Source: an uncultured Arcobacter sp. (lineage in GTDB: Bacteria; Campylobacterota; Campylobacteria; Campylobacterales; Arcobacteraceae). Taken from it: a stretch of 5,180 bases of DNA. The translations under genes were made by a program, and so were the position numbers. The stretch lies in NCBI GenBank assembly GCA_913062735.1, contig CAJXWI010000225.1:1-5180 (forward strand), in the 5' to 3' direction. The notes beneath the pieces are model-generated. The model did not search any database. It was not told the origin of the DNA and saw nothing but the letters and a program-made list of their open reading frames with translations. Positions 1-5,180 of the stretch are shown piece after piece (positions within the stretch are counted from its first letter, which is position 1; each line of letters starts with the position of its first letter).

Positions 1-265
1 AAAATATTTCTTTTAATACTATTATCGTTCCTTCTTGAAAACTTTCTTTAAAAGCAACTTCCATCCCCGTTTTTTTTAAGATATTGTATTTTTGCTCAAT
101 TAAAAAAAGTATATTATCTATTTTTTGGTTGTATACATGGGATTGAGAGTTATTCACTTTTTCTTTGAAATTATTGTATGAAAAATAAAACAATACTCCC
201 ATACTAAATAATAAGACAATAAGAATAGAACTTAAAAGTTGTGTTTTTAATGAAATTTTTAACAT
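1..265 (-). CDS. Membrane-anchored sensor-type protein, N-terminal fragment (probable sensor kinase or related signal transducer)
   Basis: The reading frame opens at ATG 265-263 and runs off the window edge after 88 codons. The first eight residues are short and basic (MLKISLKT). A hydrophobic helix at about residues 10-29 follows, and then a polar, helix-rich stretch beginning YNNFKEKV. This is the usual start of a bacterial membrane receptor: cytoplasmic tip, first transmembrane segment, then a periplasmic sensing domain. The residues LKKTGMEVAFKESF at about 66-79 resemble the start of a Cache-like sensing region, but no catalytic domain lies within the window. It could therefore be a histidine kinase, a diguanylate cyclase or a chemoreceptor. 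It lies 72 bp downstream of two binding-protein genes on the same strand, which suggests that they share a signalling pathway. Its own ribosome-binding site is weak. Translation may depend on an upstream short ORF whose stop overlaps this start. An ATG at 282-280 is out of frame and was not used. Confidence 0.7.
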   Translation of the reverse strand, partial: MLKISLKTQLLSSILIVLLFSMGVLFYFSYNNFKEKVNNSQSHVYNQKIDNILFLIEQKYNILKKTGMEVAFKESFQEGTIIVLKEIF

Positions 266-327
266 TTTTTATACTTTTTCATTGTTTTTACATATACCTG
301 TATAGAATTTATTAATTTTTGATTCAT
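259..327 (-). CDS. Possible 22-codon ORF bridging the binding-protein and sensor genes
   Basis: This short frame begins with ATG 327-325 and ends with TAA 261-259, encoding MNQKLINSIQ...KKYKKC. Its Shine-Dalgarno sequence AGGGA (339-335) overlaps the TAG stop of the preceding binding-protein gene and sits 7 nt before the ATG. That is a better site than the one in front of the sensor gene. Its last codons overlap the sensor start: TGT TAA is read in one frame and ATG TTA in the other. This is a common arrangement for translational coupling. The peptide is basic and has no recognisable domain. It may simply be a coupling device, or chance in AT-rich sequence. It could also be an out-of-frame N-terminal extension of the sensor, because one extra A in the A6 run at 265-270 would fuse the two frames. 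Confidence 0.3.
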   Translation of the reverse strand: MNQKLINSIQVYVKTMKKYKKC

Positions 328-337
328 AGTTTTTTCC

Positions 338-1297
338 CTAAGGCAAAATATTCGCATTTTCTAATAACTCAAAAGGAAAATGTATATTTAGTTCTTTCAT
401 TAAACTGGCATTAATATACATTTTTGCAATTTTGTTTTGAACATATGGAATATCTTTTGTTTTTTCACCTTTTAAAATACGTATTGCTGTTTTCATTGCC
501 CACTCACCCTGTTCTTCAGGTTTTTTAGAAAAAGTTAATAGGGTAAACTCTGAAACTAAAGAAAGTCCAGCAATACTTGGAATTAAAGTGTTCTTTTTTA
601 CAAAAGACGCTAATTCTTCTCTTACTTCTTTTTTAAATGTATAAGGTGTAAAACTACTCAAAATTAAGATATCCACGTTCTTTTGGAAATCAAGATATTC
701 TTTTTTCCATTCTTCTACATTAGAAACAAAACGAGCTTCTATGTTTTTTTCGAATTCTGTATGTGCTAAAAATTCTTTATTATCGGATATATTATCAGCA
801 CCCAAATAACCTAAGGTATTTCCTTTTGAATATCTTTTAATTGTCTTTAATAAACCTTCCATAAATTCAACTTCTATCATTCCAGTAATATTAGTTCTTG
901 AAAAGTTATATTCTTCTGCACTTCCATTAATACCACAAAAAACAAAAGGTAAAGTAGAATTATTATAATACGGCACGACAAGGTATTTGGCTGCATTATC
1001 ATCACAAGCTATCACCACATCAGGTTTGAAGTCTTCAATCACTTCTTTCGCTTTTAAAGCGGCTTCTTTTTTGAAGAGTTCAGAAGGATTCCTTTTGGTA
1101 TCCATATGGATTACTTTTAAATCAATGCTTAAAGAACTCTTATTTTTGATAGTTTTAATCCCTCTTTCTATCCCATCACTCCAAAGAAAATCTTTATTGT
1201 AAGAGTCAATAAAAAGTACCCTTTTAATATTTTCCGAATTTGCGAATAAATAAAAAGGAATAAAAATAATTATAAAGATAAAATAAATTTTTTTCAT
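338..1297 (-). CDS. ABC-type substrate-binding protein (PF04392-like), second of a tandem pair
   Basis: This 319-residue protein is probably exported to the periplasm and binds an unidentified small ligand. Residues 1-20 form a signal peptide: two lysines, a long hydrophobic core, then LFAN. No lipobox cysteine is seen. The mature part starts with the family-typical strand VLFIDSY (27-33). The central hinge and ligand region reads PDVVIACDDNAAKY (92-105), then VPYY and LPFVFCGINGSA (116-127). The C-terminal lobe carries KPEEQGEWA (259-267) and ends LLENANILP. Length and order fit the uncharacterised ABC_sub_bind (PF04392) family, whose fold resembles periplasmic binding protein type 1. The start is supported by AAGGA (1308-1304), which overlaps the stop of the upstream paralogue, so the pair is very likely translationally coupled. 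By eye, about half of the aligned positions are identical to that paralogue. No permease or ATPase gene is nearby. A membrane sensor gene follows, which suggests a sensing role. The ligand cannot be told from the sequence. Confidence 0.85.
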   Translation of the reverse strand: MKKIYFIFIIIFIPFYLFANSENIKRVLFIDSYNKDFLWSDGIERGIKTIKNKSSLSIDLKVIHMDTKRNPSELFKKEAALKAKEVIEDFKPDVVIACDDNAAKYLVVPYYNNSTLPFVFCGINGSAEEYNFSRTNITGMIEVEFMEGLLKTIKRYSKGNTLGYLGADNISDNKEFLAHTEFEKNIEARFVSNVEEWKKEYLDFQKNVDILILSSFTPYTFKKEVREELASFVKKNTLIPSIAGLSLVSEFTLLTFSKKPEEQGEWAMKTAIRILKGEKTKDIPYVQNKIAKMYINASLMKELNIHFPFELLENANILP

Positions 1298-1302
1298 AAT
1301 AA

Positions 1303-1309
1303 TTCCTTA
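1303..1309 (-). promoter_or_regulatory. Shine-Dalgarno overlapping the upstream stop codon
   Basis: On the minus strand this reads TAAGGAA: the TAA is the stop of the 1307-2272 gene and AAGGA is the ribosome-binding site of the next gene, whose ATG starts at 1297. This placement implies translational coupling between the two binding-protein genes. Confidence 0.75.
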
Positions 1310-2272
1310 TTCAACTATGTTTGCATTTTCTAGCAAAGCAAGAGGTAATACAATTTTTAGTTTTTTCATTAACATTACATTTATATAAATCTCTGCTTTT
1401 TTGTTTTCCACCACTTTTGTTTCTGAAGTTTTTTTGCCTTTTAAGATATCCAAGGCTGTATTAGCAGCCCATTGTCCTTGCTCTTCAGGTTTATTTGCAA
1501 AAGTAAGCAAAGCAATTTCACTTCCAGCTTTAACTGTTGAAATACTAGGAATAATAGTATGCTTTAAAATATATTCTTTTAAATATTCTTTTGTAATTGA
1601 AGCCCTAAGCTTTGGAAACGTTCCTAATATTAAAATATCTGCTTCTTTTTGTGCTACTACAAAATATTTTTCCAGCTCTTTTTTGCTAGTAATAAAATAT
1701 TTTTTTACTTTAGTGTTTAGTTTTTCTTCAAAAGTAAGGACGTGTTTATAAGAAGACAAAGTATCATCGTTAAAATAAACAATACGATTCCCTTTTGAGT
1801 ATTTTTTAATAACCTCTATTAATTGTGGTACGAAGGTTACTTCTAACATACCAGTAACATTTTTATTAGAAAAATTATATAATTTTGCACTGCCATTAAT
1901 TCCACAAAAAACAAAAGGTAATGAACTGTTTAAATAATATGGAACAATCACATATTTTGCAGCATTATCATCTGAAACAATGACGACATCAGGATTGAAG
2001 CTCTCAATTAAATGTTTTACTTTTAACCCTGCTTTTATTTTAAATTTTTCTGAATAGTTTAACTTGGTATTCATTTCTATTACTTTAAAATCAATTTTCA
2101 TCGCAGAGTCGCTTATTGTCTGTTTAATAGCTTTAGTAATATCATCACTCCAATCATATCCACTGTGATAAGAATTAACATACAATACTTTTTTTATTGT
2201 TTCACTTTTTGCATAAATATCTAGGGGTACAAAAATAAATACGATTACTAACATAGGTAAAATGTATTTCAT
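1307..2272 (-). CDS. ABC-type substrate-binding protein (PF04392-like), first intact copy of a tandem pair
   Basis: This 321-residue protein is a paralogue of the next gene downstream and is likewise predicted to be exported. Residues 1-21 are a signal peptide ending in IYA. Conserved family blocks are KKVLYVNSYHSGYDWSDD (27-44), PDVVIVSDDNAAKY (94-107), VPYY, LPFVFCGINGSA (118-129), YNFS, TGMLEV, KPEEQGQWA (261-269) and the terminal LLENANIVE. The blocks shared by both copies mark the probable ligand cleft and hinge. The less similar stretch at about 165-235 may reflect different ligands or partners. The start is supported by AAAGGAAAA (2284-2276) 4 nt or so before the ATG. Its stop is only 9 bp from the next ATG. 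It is the first intact gene of the operon, and a degenerate third copy appears to lie directly upstream. Ligand unknown. Confidence 0.85.
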   Translation of the reverse strand: MKYILPMLVIVFIFVPLDIYAKSETIKKVLYVNSYHSGYDWSDDITKAIKQTISDSAMKIDFKVIEMNTKLNYSEKFKIKAGLKVKHLIESFNPDVVIVSDDNAAKYVIVPYYLNSSLPFVFCGINGSAKLYNFSNKNVTGMLEVTFVPQLIEVIKKYSKGNRIVYFNDDTLSSYKHVLTFEEKLNTKVKKYFITSKKELEKYFVVAQKEADILILGTFPKLRASITKEYLKEYILKHTIIPSISTVKAGSEIALLTFANKPEEQGQWAANTALDILKGKKTSETKVVENKKAEIYINVMLMKKLKIVLPLALLENANIVE

Positions 2273-2291
2273 TTATTTTCCTTTATATTAA

Positions 2292-2363
2292 TTATTTAAC
2301 GAATAATATTTGCATTTTTATTAACCTAAAAAAGAGAATAGTTAATAAATAATTTTTCATCAT
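2292..2363 (-). pseudogene. Collapsed remnant of a third substrate-binding protein gene
   Basis: A 23-codon frame starts at ATG 2363 with a good Shine-Dalgarno sequence (AAGG, 2373-2370, 6 nt spacing). It begins MMKNYLLTILFF, which looks like the start of a signal peptide such as those of the two genes downstream (MKKIYFIFIIIF and MKYILPMLVIVF). Just after this the frame shifts. The adjacent frame then reads KNANIIR and stop, ending at 2294-2292. Both intact paralogues end in ENANI, two more residues and a stop, so the NANI motif and its distance to the stop are the same in all three. The remnant ends 19 nt before the next ATG, as expected of an operon member. The simplest reading is a large internal deletion joining the first dozen codons to the last seven or so, out of frame. 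The alternative is a chance short leader ORF. The similarity is short, so confidence is moderate. Confidence 0.45.
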
Positions 2364-2554
2364 AATTCGCCTTGTATTAAATAACTCGATATATTATAAA
2401 CTAAATTGAAATTATTTGACTTAAGATAGAAATTTATATCAATAGTTTTAGTTTTAACAAGTAAAGAAGACCTGAAGCTTAGTACTTTTGTAAAAAATAC
2501 GAAAACAATAATTATTTCATAAGAATTTTATTTTATTTGAAAAGCAAAAAATTC
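2364..2554. other. Intergenic region between the amidase and the binding-protein operon
   Basis: No credible coding frame was found on either strand. It holds the promoter element at 2393-2421 and part of an A/T-only inverted repeat at 2521-2556. The rest is A/T-rich sequence with many stops and no recognisable RNA gene or repeat. Confidence 0.6.
2393..2421 (-). promoter_or_regulatory. Probable sigma70-type promoter of the binding-protein operon
   Basis: The minus strand carries a perfect TATAAT at 2398-2393. Transcription would start near 2386, leaving a leader of about 23 nt before the ATG at 2363. The -35 region is poor (GTCAAA with a 16-bp spacer, or nearby T-rich sequence). Campylobacterota promoters often lack a conserved -35, so this does not argue against it. 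It lies directly upstream of the gene remnant, so it would now drive the two intact copies. Confidence 0.5.
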
Positions 2555-2556
2555 TT
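2521..2556. repeat. Inverted repeat at the 3' end of the amidase gene, possible weak terminator
   Basis: The arms AAGAATTTT (2521-2529) and AAAATTCTT (2548-2556) are perfect 9-bp complements around an 18-nt loop. The right arm overlaps the amidase stop codon. The position suits a terminator, but the stem is almost all A/T and no clean run of U follows it on the minus strand, so the hairpin would be weak. It may be chance in sequence of this composition. Confidence 0.25.
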
Positions 2557-3190
2557 ACTTCTTGTTTCCTTTAAGTTTTTTACGTAGTTCCTTCATAAAA
2601 CGAATAGAAGGATCGTGTTTAATTGTGCGGTACGAAGTATCTTTTTCTAACCATAAAGAGTGATTTTCGAATGTTTTATATTCAGAATGTGCGATTACAT
2701 ACTTAATACTTTTATACTTTTTCTGTAAATACTTAATCAATTTAATATTTGCTTCTAACTGTTTAGAAGTGAGATTATCATCAAACTTCTCCCCTCCTAC
2801 ATTCTCAATACCAATACTTGAATAATTAAGACCAATTACATGCCTTGCCATAGTTGTTTCATCCATCATTTGGTAAATACTACCATCTCTATTAACTAAA
2901 AAATGTGTTGAAACATTTAGTTTGCCTGCTTTTTTTATATCGCCTCTGTCATTTGGCAAAACAGACGCATAAAAACGCATAAATGATGTGTTAAAATCAT
3001 TGATTCCTGTATGGTGCACTACTATTATTTCAGGCTTTATCTTTATATTGTTCACCTTAAGGGAGTAATGCGATTTTATATATTCTTTTGTAAGTTCTAC
3101 TCTTTTATTATCAAAAACAATTCTTTTTTGAATAATATCAATAGCCAAAATTTCTGACAAAAAAAGGAATAGGAGTATTGTAGTTTTCAT
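2555..3190 (-). CDS. Exported N-acetylmuramoyl-L-alanine amidase (Amidase_2 family)
   Basis: This 211-residue, zinc-dependent peptidoglycan amidase is expected to cut the bond between N-acetylmuramic acid and L-alanine. Residues 1-16 form a signal peptide (LLFLFLSEILA) without a lipobox, so it acts outside the cytoplasm and is unlike cytosolic AmpD. The catalytic domain covers about 53-203. VVHHTG (57-62) supplies the first zinc histidine (59 or 60). It is followed by STHFLVNRDGSIYQ (94-107), ARH (115-117), SIGIEN with Glu129, AHSE with His168, and KHDPS with Lys191 and Asp193. By comparison with AmpD (His34, Glu116, His154, Lys162, Asp164) the catalytic set looks complete. The loop between His168 and Asp193 is longer than in AmpD. 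The N-terminal 17-50 segment has no recognised domain. The gene follows the LysR gene by 28 bp and is probably co-transcribed. No strong Shine-Dalgarno is visible before its ATG. A role in wall turnover or muropeptide recycling is inferred. Confidence 0.88.
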   Translation of the reverse strand: MKTTILLFLFLSEILAIDIIQKRIVFDNKRVELTKEYIKSHYSLKVNNIKIKPEIIVVHHTGINDFNTSFMRFYASVLPNDRGDIKKAGKLNVSTHFLVNRDGSIYQMMDETTMARHVIGLNYSSIGIENVGGEKFDDNLTSKQLEANIKLIKYLQKKYKSIKYVIAHSEYKTFENHSLWLEKDTSYRTIKHDPSIRFMKELRKKLKGNKK

Positions 3191-3195
3191 ATTCT

Positions 3196-3201
3196 ATTAT
3201 A
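3196..3201 (-). promoter_or_regulatory. Possible -10 element directly before the amidase start
   Basis: The minus strand reads GATATAATAGAATATG up to and including the amidase ATG. TATAAT at 3201-3196 would place the transcription start at about 3190, on or next to the A of the start codon. That would give a leaderless or near-leaderless amidase mRNA in addition to read-through from the LysR gene. It fits the weak Shine-Dalgarno, but TATAAT is common by chance in such A/T-rich DNA. Confidence 0.25.
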
Positions 3202-3218
3202 TCTTTATCAAAGTATTT

Positions 3219-4052
3219 TTATTCACCCAAAGATACTTTCTTTAAATAAGTACTTATTTTAGGTAGATTGTTTTTTCTGCAAACCAAACAAGTAGGAATA
3301 TTTACAATACTTTTATCTACTTTTGTAATTTTTACTTTATTTAAATAACCATATCTATCTACAATTGATTTTGGAAGTAAAGTACGTCCCATTCCCAGTT
3401 CCACACAAGCAAGAATTACCTCAAAATTAGCCAATTCTAAGACTTCATAATCCCTAGTACCTAAATACTCATAATAGGTTTTTGAGGCATTAAAAAAAGC
3501 GCAAATGCCTTCATGTCCTAAAATAGCGTCCTTAGAAGCTTCGTTTTTTGATTCTATAAACAATAATTCATTATCAAACTTTTTTAATAAGATTAAATCT
3601 TCATGTTTGGGTTCATTATTAATAAAAGCAATATCCACTTTGTATTCTAATAACATTTGTGTAAGCGCAATTGTATTGTTAGTAACCAGTTCTAATTTAA
3701 CTTCAGGATAATCTTTATTTAGTTTTTTTAATAAAGGAATGAGTCGCATTTTTGTATTAGAATAAGTAGACCCAATTATTAGTGAGTCTTGTTTTTTTAT
3801 ATTTCTAATCTGGGACTTTGCTTCTTTTACTTTATTTACTATTTCTACTGCTAAAGGTAAAAGTTTTTCACCTTCTTTAGTTAATAATACTCCTTTAGGT
3901 ACACGGTGAAAGAGCTCAAATGAAATATTCTTCTCTAATTGTTTGATTCTTAAACTTACATTTGTTTGTGTCACTTTTAATTTTTTTGCTGCCATACTGA
4001 TACTTTTTTTTTCTGCAACAGCTACAAAAATCTTTAGAAGATTTGAATCCAT
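3219..4052 (-). CDS. LysR-type transcriptional regulator
   Basis: This 277-residue cytoplasmic DNA-binding regulator is at the short end of the LysR family, usually about 300 residues. The N-terminal winged helix-turn-helix spans about 1-60. It includes the family signature SISMAAKKLKVTQTNVSLRI (17-36), then IKQLE, LFHRVPKGVLLTKEGE and a linker helix at about 63-85. The effector domain (about 90-277) starts LIIGSTYSN, contains YPEVKLELV and VDIAFIN, and has the usual GMGRTLLPKSIV near 220-231. The start is supported by AAAGGA (4065-4060) with 7 nt spacing. It is divergent from the cysteine desulfidase gene, with a large palindrome between them. This is the classic layout for a LysR protein controlling its neighbour and itself. 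The effector is unknown; cysteine or a related thiol is an inference from the neighbour. In E. coli cyuA is controlled by an Lrp-type protein, so this would be a different control solution. Confidence 0.9.
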   Translation of the reverse strand: MDSNLLKIFVAVAEKKSISMAAKKLKVTQTNVSLRIKQLEKNISFELFHRVPKGVLLTKEGEKLLPLAVEIVNKVKEAKSQIRNIKKQDSLIIGSTYSNTKMRLIPLLKKLNKDYPEVKLELVTNNTIALTQMLLEYKVDIAFINNEPKHEDLILLKKFDNELLFIESKNEASKDAILGHEGICAFFNASKTYYEYLGTRDYEVLELANFEVILACVELGMGRTLLPKSIVDRYGYLNKVKITKVDKSIVNIPTCLVCRKNNLPKISTYLKKVSLGE

Positions 4053-4089
4053 ATAATCATCCTTTATATAATCAATAATTATTCATTAT

Positions 4090-4119
4090 TTGACATAGTA
4101 TAACTAATAGTAATACTAT
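4090..4119 (+). promoter_or_regulatory. Predicted promoter for the desulfidase gene
   Basis: A consensus -35 TTGACA (4090-4095) is followed after 18 bp by TACTAT (4114-4119), 4 of 6 matches to the -10 consensus. Transcription would start near 4126, about 30 nt before the ATG. Both elements lie within the palindrome, so a bound regulator would directly affect polymerase access. Confidence 0.45.
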
Positions 4120-4124
4120 GTCAA
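4095..4124 (-). promoter_or_regulatory. Predicted promoter for the LysR gene
   Basis: Because of the palindrome, the minus strand carries the same elements: TTGACA at 4124-4119 and TACTAT at 4100-4095, with an 18-bp spacer. The start would be near 4088, about 36 nt before the LysR ATG. It overlaps the plus-strand promoter almost completely, so the two may compete. Confidence 0.45.
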
Positions 4125-4156
4125 ATAAATAAATCATATTCGACAAGGGAATAAAT

Positions 4157-5180
4157 ATGAATAAACAAGAAATTTTAAATATTTTACGAGAAGAAATTGT
4201 ACCGGCACAAGGATGTACAGAACCAATTGCAATAGCTTATGTTGCTGCAAAAGCAAAAGAAGTATTAGGAGAACTACCTCTTAAAATTGACATTTATGTA
4301 TCAGGAAATATGATAAAAAATGTCAAATCGGTAACTATTCCAAATAGTGAAGGCATGATTGGAATAGAAGCAGCTGTTGCCTTAGGTCTTAGTGCAGGAG
4401 ATTCTAAAAAAGAATTAATGGTAATTAGTGATTTAAGTAAAAAAGACATACAAAATGCAAAACACTACTTAGAAAGCAATCCTATAAACGTAATTCATGA
4501 TAAAAGCTCTGTCAAACTCTATATTAAAGTAGAAGCTTTTTACAAGAATGACTCCGCACTCGTTGAGATAAAACATTTTCATACGAACATTACAAGAATT
4601 GAAAAAAACAAAAAAATCTTAGTGGAACAAATCTGTAATGATATTGATTTTAAAACAAATAAAAATGATCGAGCAGCTCTAAGTATCAAATCAATTTATG
4701 ATTTTGCTAAAAGCATTGATACAAAAGAAGTTGAAGCTTTGTTTGATCAAGTAATACGTTTAAACTCAAGTATTGCAAATGCAGGATTAAAAGAAGAATT
4801 TGGGGTAAATATAGGAAGTCTGATTCTAAAAAACATGAATGAAGGTTTTTATGGCAAAGATATACGAAATAAATGTGTTTCATTTACAGCAGCAGGAAGT
4901 GATGCACGAATGAGTGGCTGTTCTTTACCCGTTATGACTACAAGTGGCAGTGGAAATCAAGGAATGACAGCCTCATTGCCTATTATTAAATATGCACAAG
5001 AAAAAAAGTTATCAAAAGAACAATTAATTAGAGGCCTGGTATTTTCTCATCTCTCAACCATTCATTTAAAAACAAGTGTGGGAAGACTTTCTGCTTATTG
5101 TGGAGTTATGTGCGCAGCCAGTGCCGTTGCAGGAGGAATTGCATTTTTAGAAGAAGCTTCTTATGATACCGTAGCAAATT
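4157..5180 (+). CDS. cyuA: L-cysteine desulfidase (CyuA/YhaM, UPF0597 family), N-terminal 80% or so
   Basis: The frame stays open from ATG 4157 to the window edge, 341 codons of a family usually about 430 long. The product is expected to break down L-cysteine to pyruvate, ammonia and sulfide in the cytoplasm. Some relatives are annotated as iron-sulfur serine dehydratase-like proteins. The family signature VPAQGCTEPIAIAY lies at 15-28, with Cys20 matching the active-site cysteine (Cys25) described for the Methanocaldococcus jannaschii enzyme. VSGNMIKNV is at 48-56, and IPNSEGMIGIEAAVALG at 61-77. The second signature, GSDARMSGCS...TTSGSGNQG, spans 247-269 with Cys255. AYCGVMCA has Cys315 and Cys319. 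Cys255, 315 and 319 are candidates for ligands of the [4Fe-4S] cluster reported in the family. The start is supported by AAGGGA (4145-4150) with 6 nt spacing. It is divergent from a LysR gene, which probably regulates it. Any cysteine permease partner would lie beyond the window. Confidence 0.88.
   Translation, partial: MNKQEILNILREEIVPAQGCTEPIAIAYVAAKAKEVLGELPLKIDIYVSGNMIKNVKSVTIPNSEGMIGIEAAVALGLSAGDSKKELMVISDLSKKDIQNAKHYLESNPINVIHDKSSVKLYIKVEAFYKNDSALVEIKHFHTNITRIEKNKKILVEQICNDIDFKTNKNDRAALSIKSIYDFAKSIDTKEVEALFDQVIRLNSSIANAGLKEEFGVNIGSLILKNMNEGFYGKDIRNKCVSFTAAGSDARMSGCSLPVMTTSGSGNQGMTASLPIIKYAQEKKLSKEQLIRGLVFSHLSTIHLKTSVGRLSAYCGVMCAASAVAGGIAFLEEASYDTVAN

Larger units (their letters stand above)
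4086..4128. repeat. 43-bp near-perfect palindrome, probable LysR-type operator
   Basis: The arms TTATTTGACATAGTAT (4086-4101) and ATACTATGTCAAATAA (4113-4128) are perfect 16-bp reverse complements. The 11-bp centre contains a further ACTA/TAGT dyad about position 4107. Only one base pair (4102 with 4112) breaks the symmetry. The centre reads TAT-N11-ATA, which matches the T-N11-A core of LysR-family boxes. Its place between divergent genes, one of them a LysR regulator, makes an operator the best reading. A transcription terminator is unlikely because no gene ends here. Confidence 0.75.
4053..4156. promoter_or_regulatory. Divergent promoter region between the LysR and desulfidase genes
   Basis: These 104 bp hold ribosome-binding sites for both genes (AAAGGA at 4065-4060 on the minus strand, AAGGGA at 4145-4150 on the plus strand), the large palindrome at 4086-4128, and one predicted promoter for each direction inside it. 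Confidence 0.75.

Noticed and set aside
280..282. ATG as an earlier start for the sensor gene
   Set aside because: It is out of frame with the sensor and meets a stop after seven codons (MKKYKKC).
987..1202. Open frame on the plus strand inside the second binding-protein gene
   Set aside because: It is antisense to a well-supported gene with a signal peptide and family motifs, shows no domain and has no Shine-Dalgarno support.
1401..1751. Open frame of 116 codons on the plus strand inside the first binding-protein gene
   Set aside because: It is antisense to a gene with clear paralogous conservation. The F- and S-rich product is typical of the reverse strand of an A/T-rich gene.
2461..2495. 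Small imperfect dyads such as CTGAAGCTTAG and the GTAC...GTAC-like A/T-rich stretch as a terminator for the amidase
   Set aside because: The stems are short, interrupted and lack a following U-run, so they are expected by chance in this composition.
3505..3711. Open frame on the plus strand inside the LysR gene
   Set aside because: It is antisense to the LysR effector domain, with no motif or ribosome-binding site.
4086..4128. The palindrome as a rho-independent terminator or riboswitch
   Set aside because: Both flanking genes start here and none ends. The dyad is mostly A/T with no following U-run, and no known riboswitch features are seen.

Overview
The window is very AT-rich, with A/T-ending codons throughout and short gene spacings. 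Gene content and style suggest a free-living Campylobacterota bacterium, most likely of the Arcobacter group. This is judged by eye from protein style, not from a database search. All genes run on the minus strand except the last, which is divergent on the plus strand.

Positions 1-2420 (minus strand) form a sensory or solute-binding operon. A sigma70-like -10 element (2393-2398) is followed by a short degenerate ORF (2292-2363) that looks like the collapsed remains of a substrate-binding protein gene. Two intact tandem paralogues follow: exported ABC-type substrate-binding proteins of the PF04392 kind (1307-2272 and 338-1297). After them comes the N-terminal part of a membrane-anchored sensor-type protein (1-265, cut by the window edge). 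No ABC permease or ATPase is present, so the binding proteins probably serve the sensor, or a transporter elsewhere. A possible 22-codon ORF with a good Shine-Dalgarno sequence bridges the last binding protein and the sensor.

Positions 2364-2554 are non-coding as far as can be seen, apart from the promoter element and a weak A/T-only inverted repeat.

Positions 2555-4052 (minus strand) hold a LysR-type regulator followed 28 bp later by an exported Amidase_2-type N-acetylmuramoyl-L-alanine amidase. They are probably one transcription unit.

Positions 4053-4156 are the divergent control region. They contain a 43-bp, almost perfect palindrome (4086-4128) whose centre fits the T-N11-A LysR box and whose arms supply a TTGACA -35 element for each direction.

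Positions 4157-5180 (plus strand) hold the first 341 or so codons of an L-cysteine desulfidase (CyuA/YhaM, UPF0597 family). The LysR protein is the obvious candidate regulator of this gene and of itself. No CRISPR array, tRNA, rRNA or insertion sequence was seen. The most interesting points are the symmetric divergent operator-promoter, the relic of a third binding-protein gene with its promoter retained, and the binding-protein/sensor arrangement.
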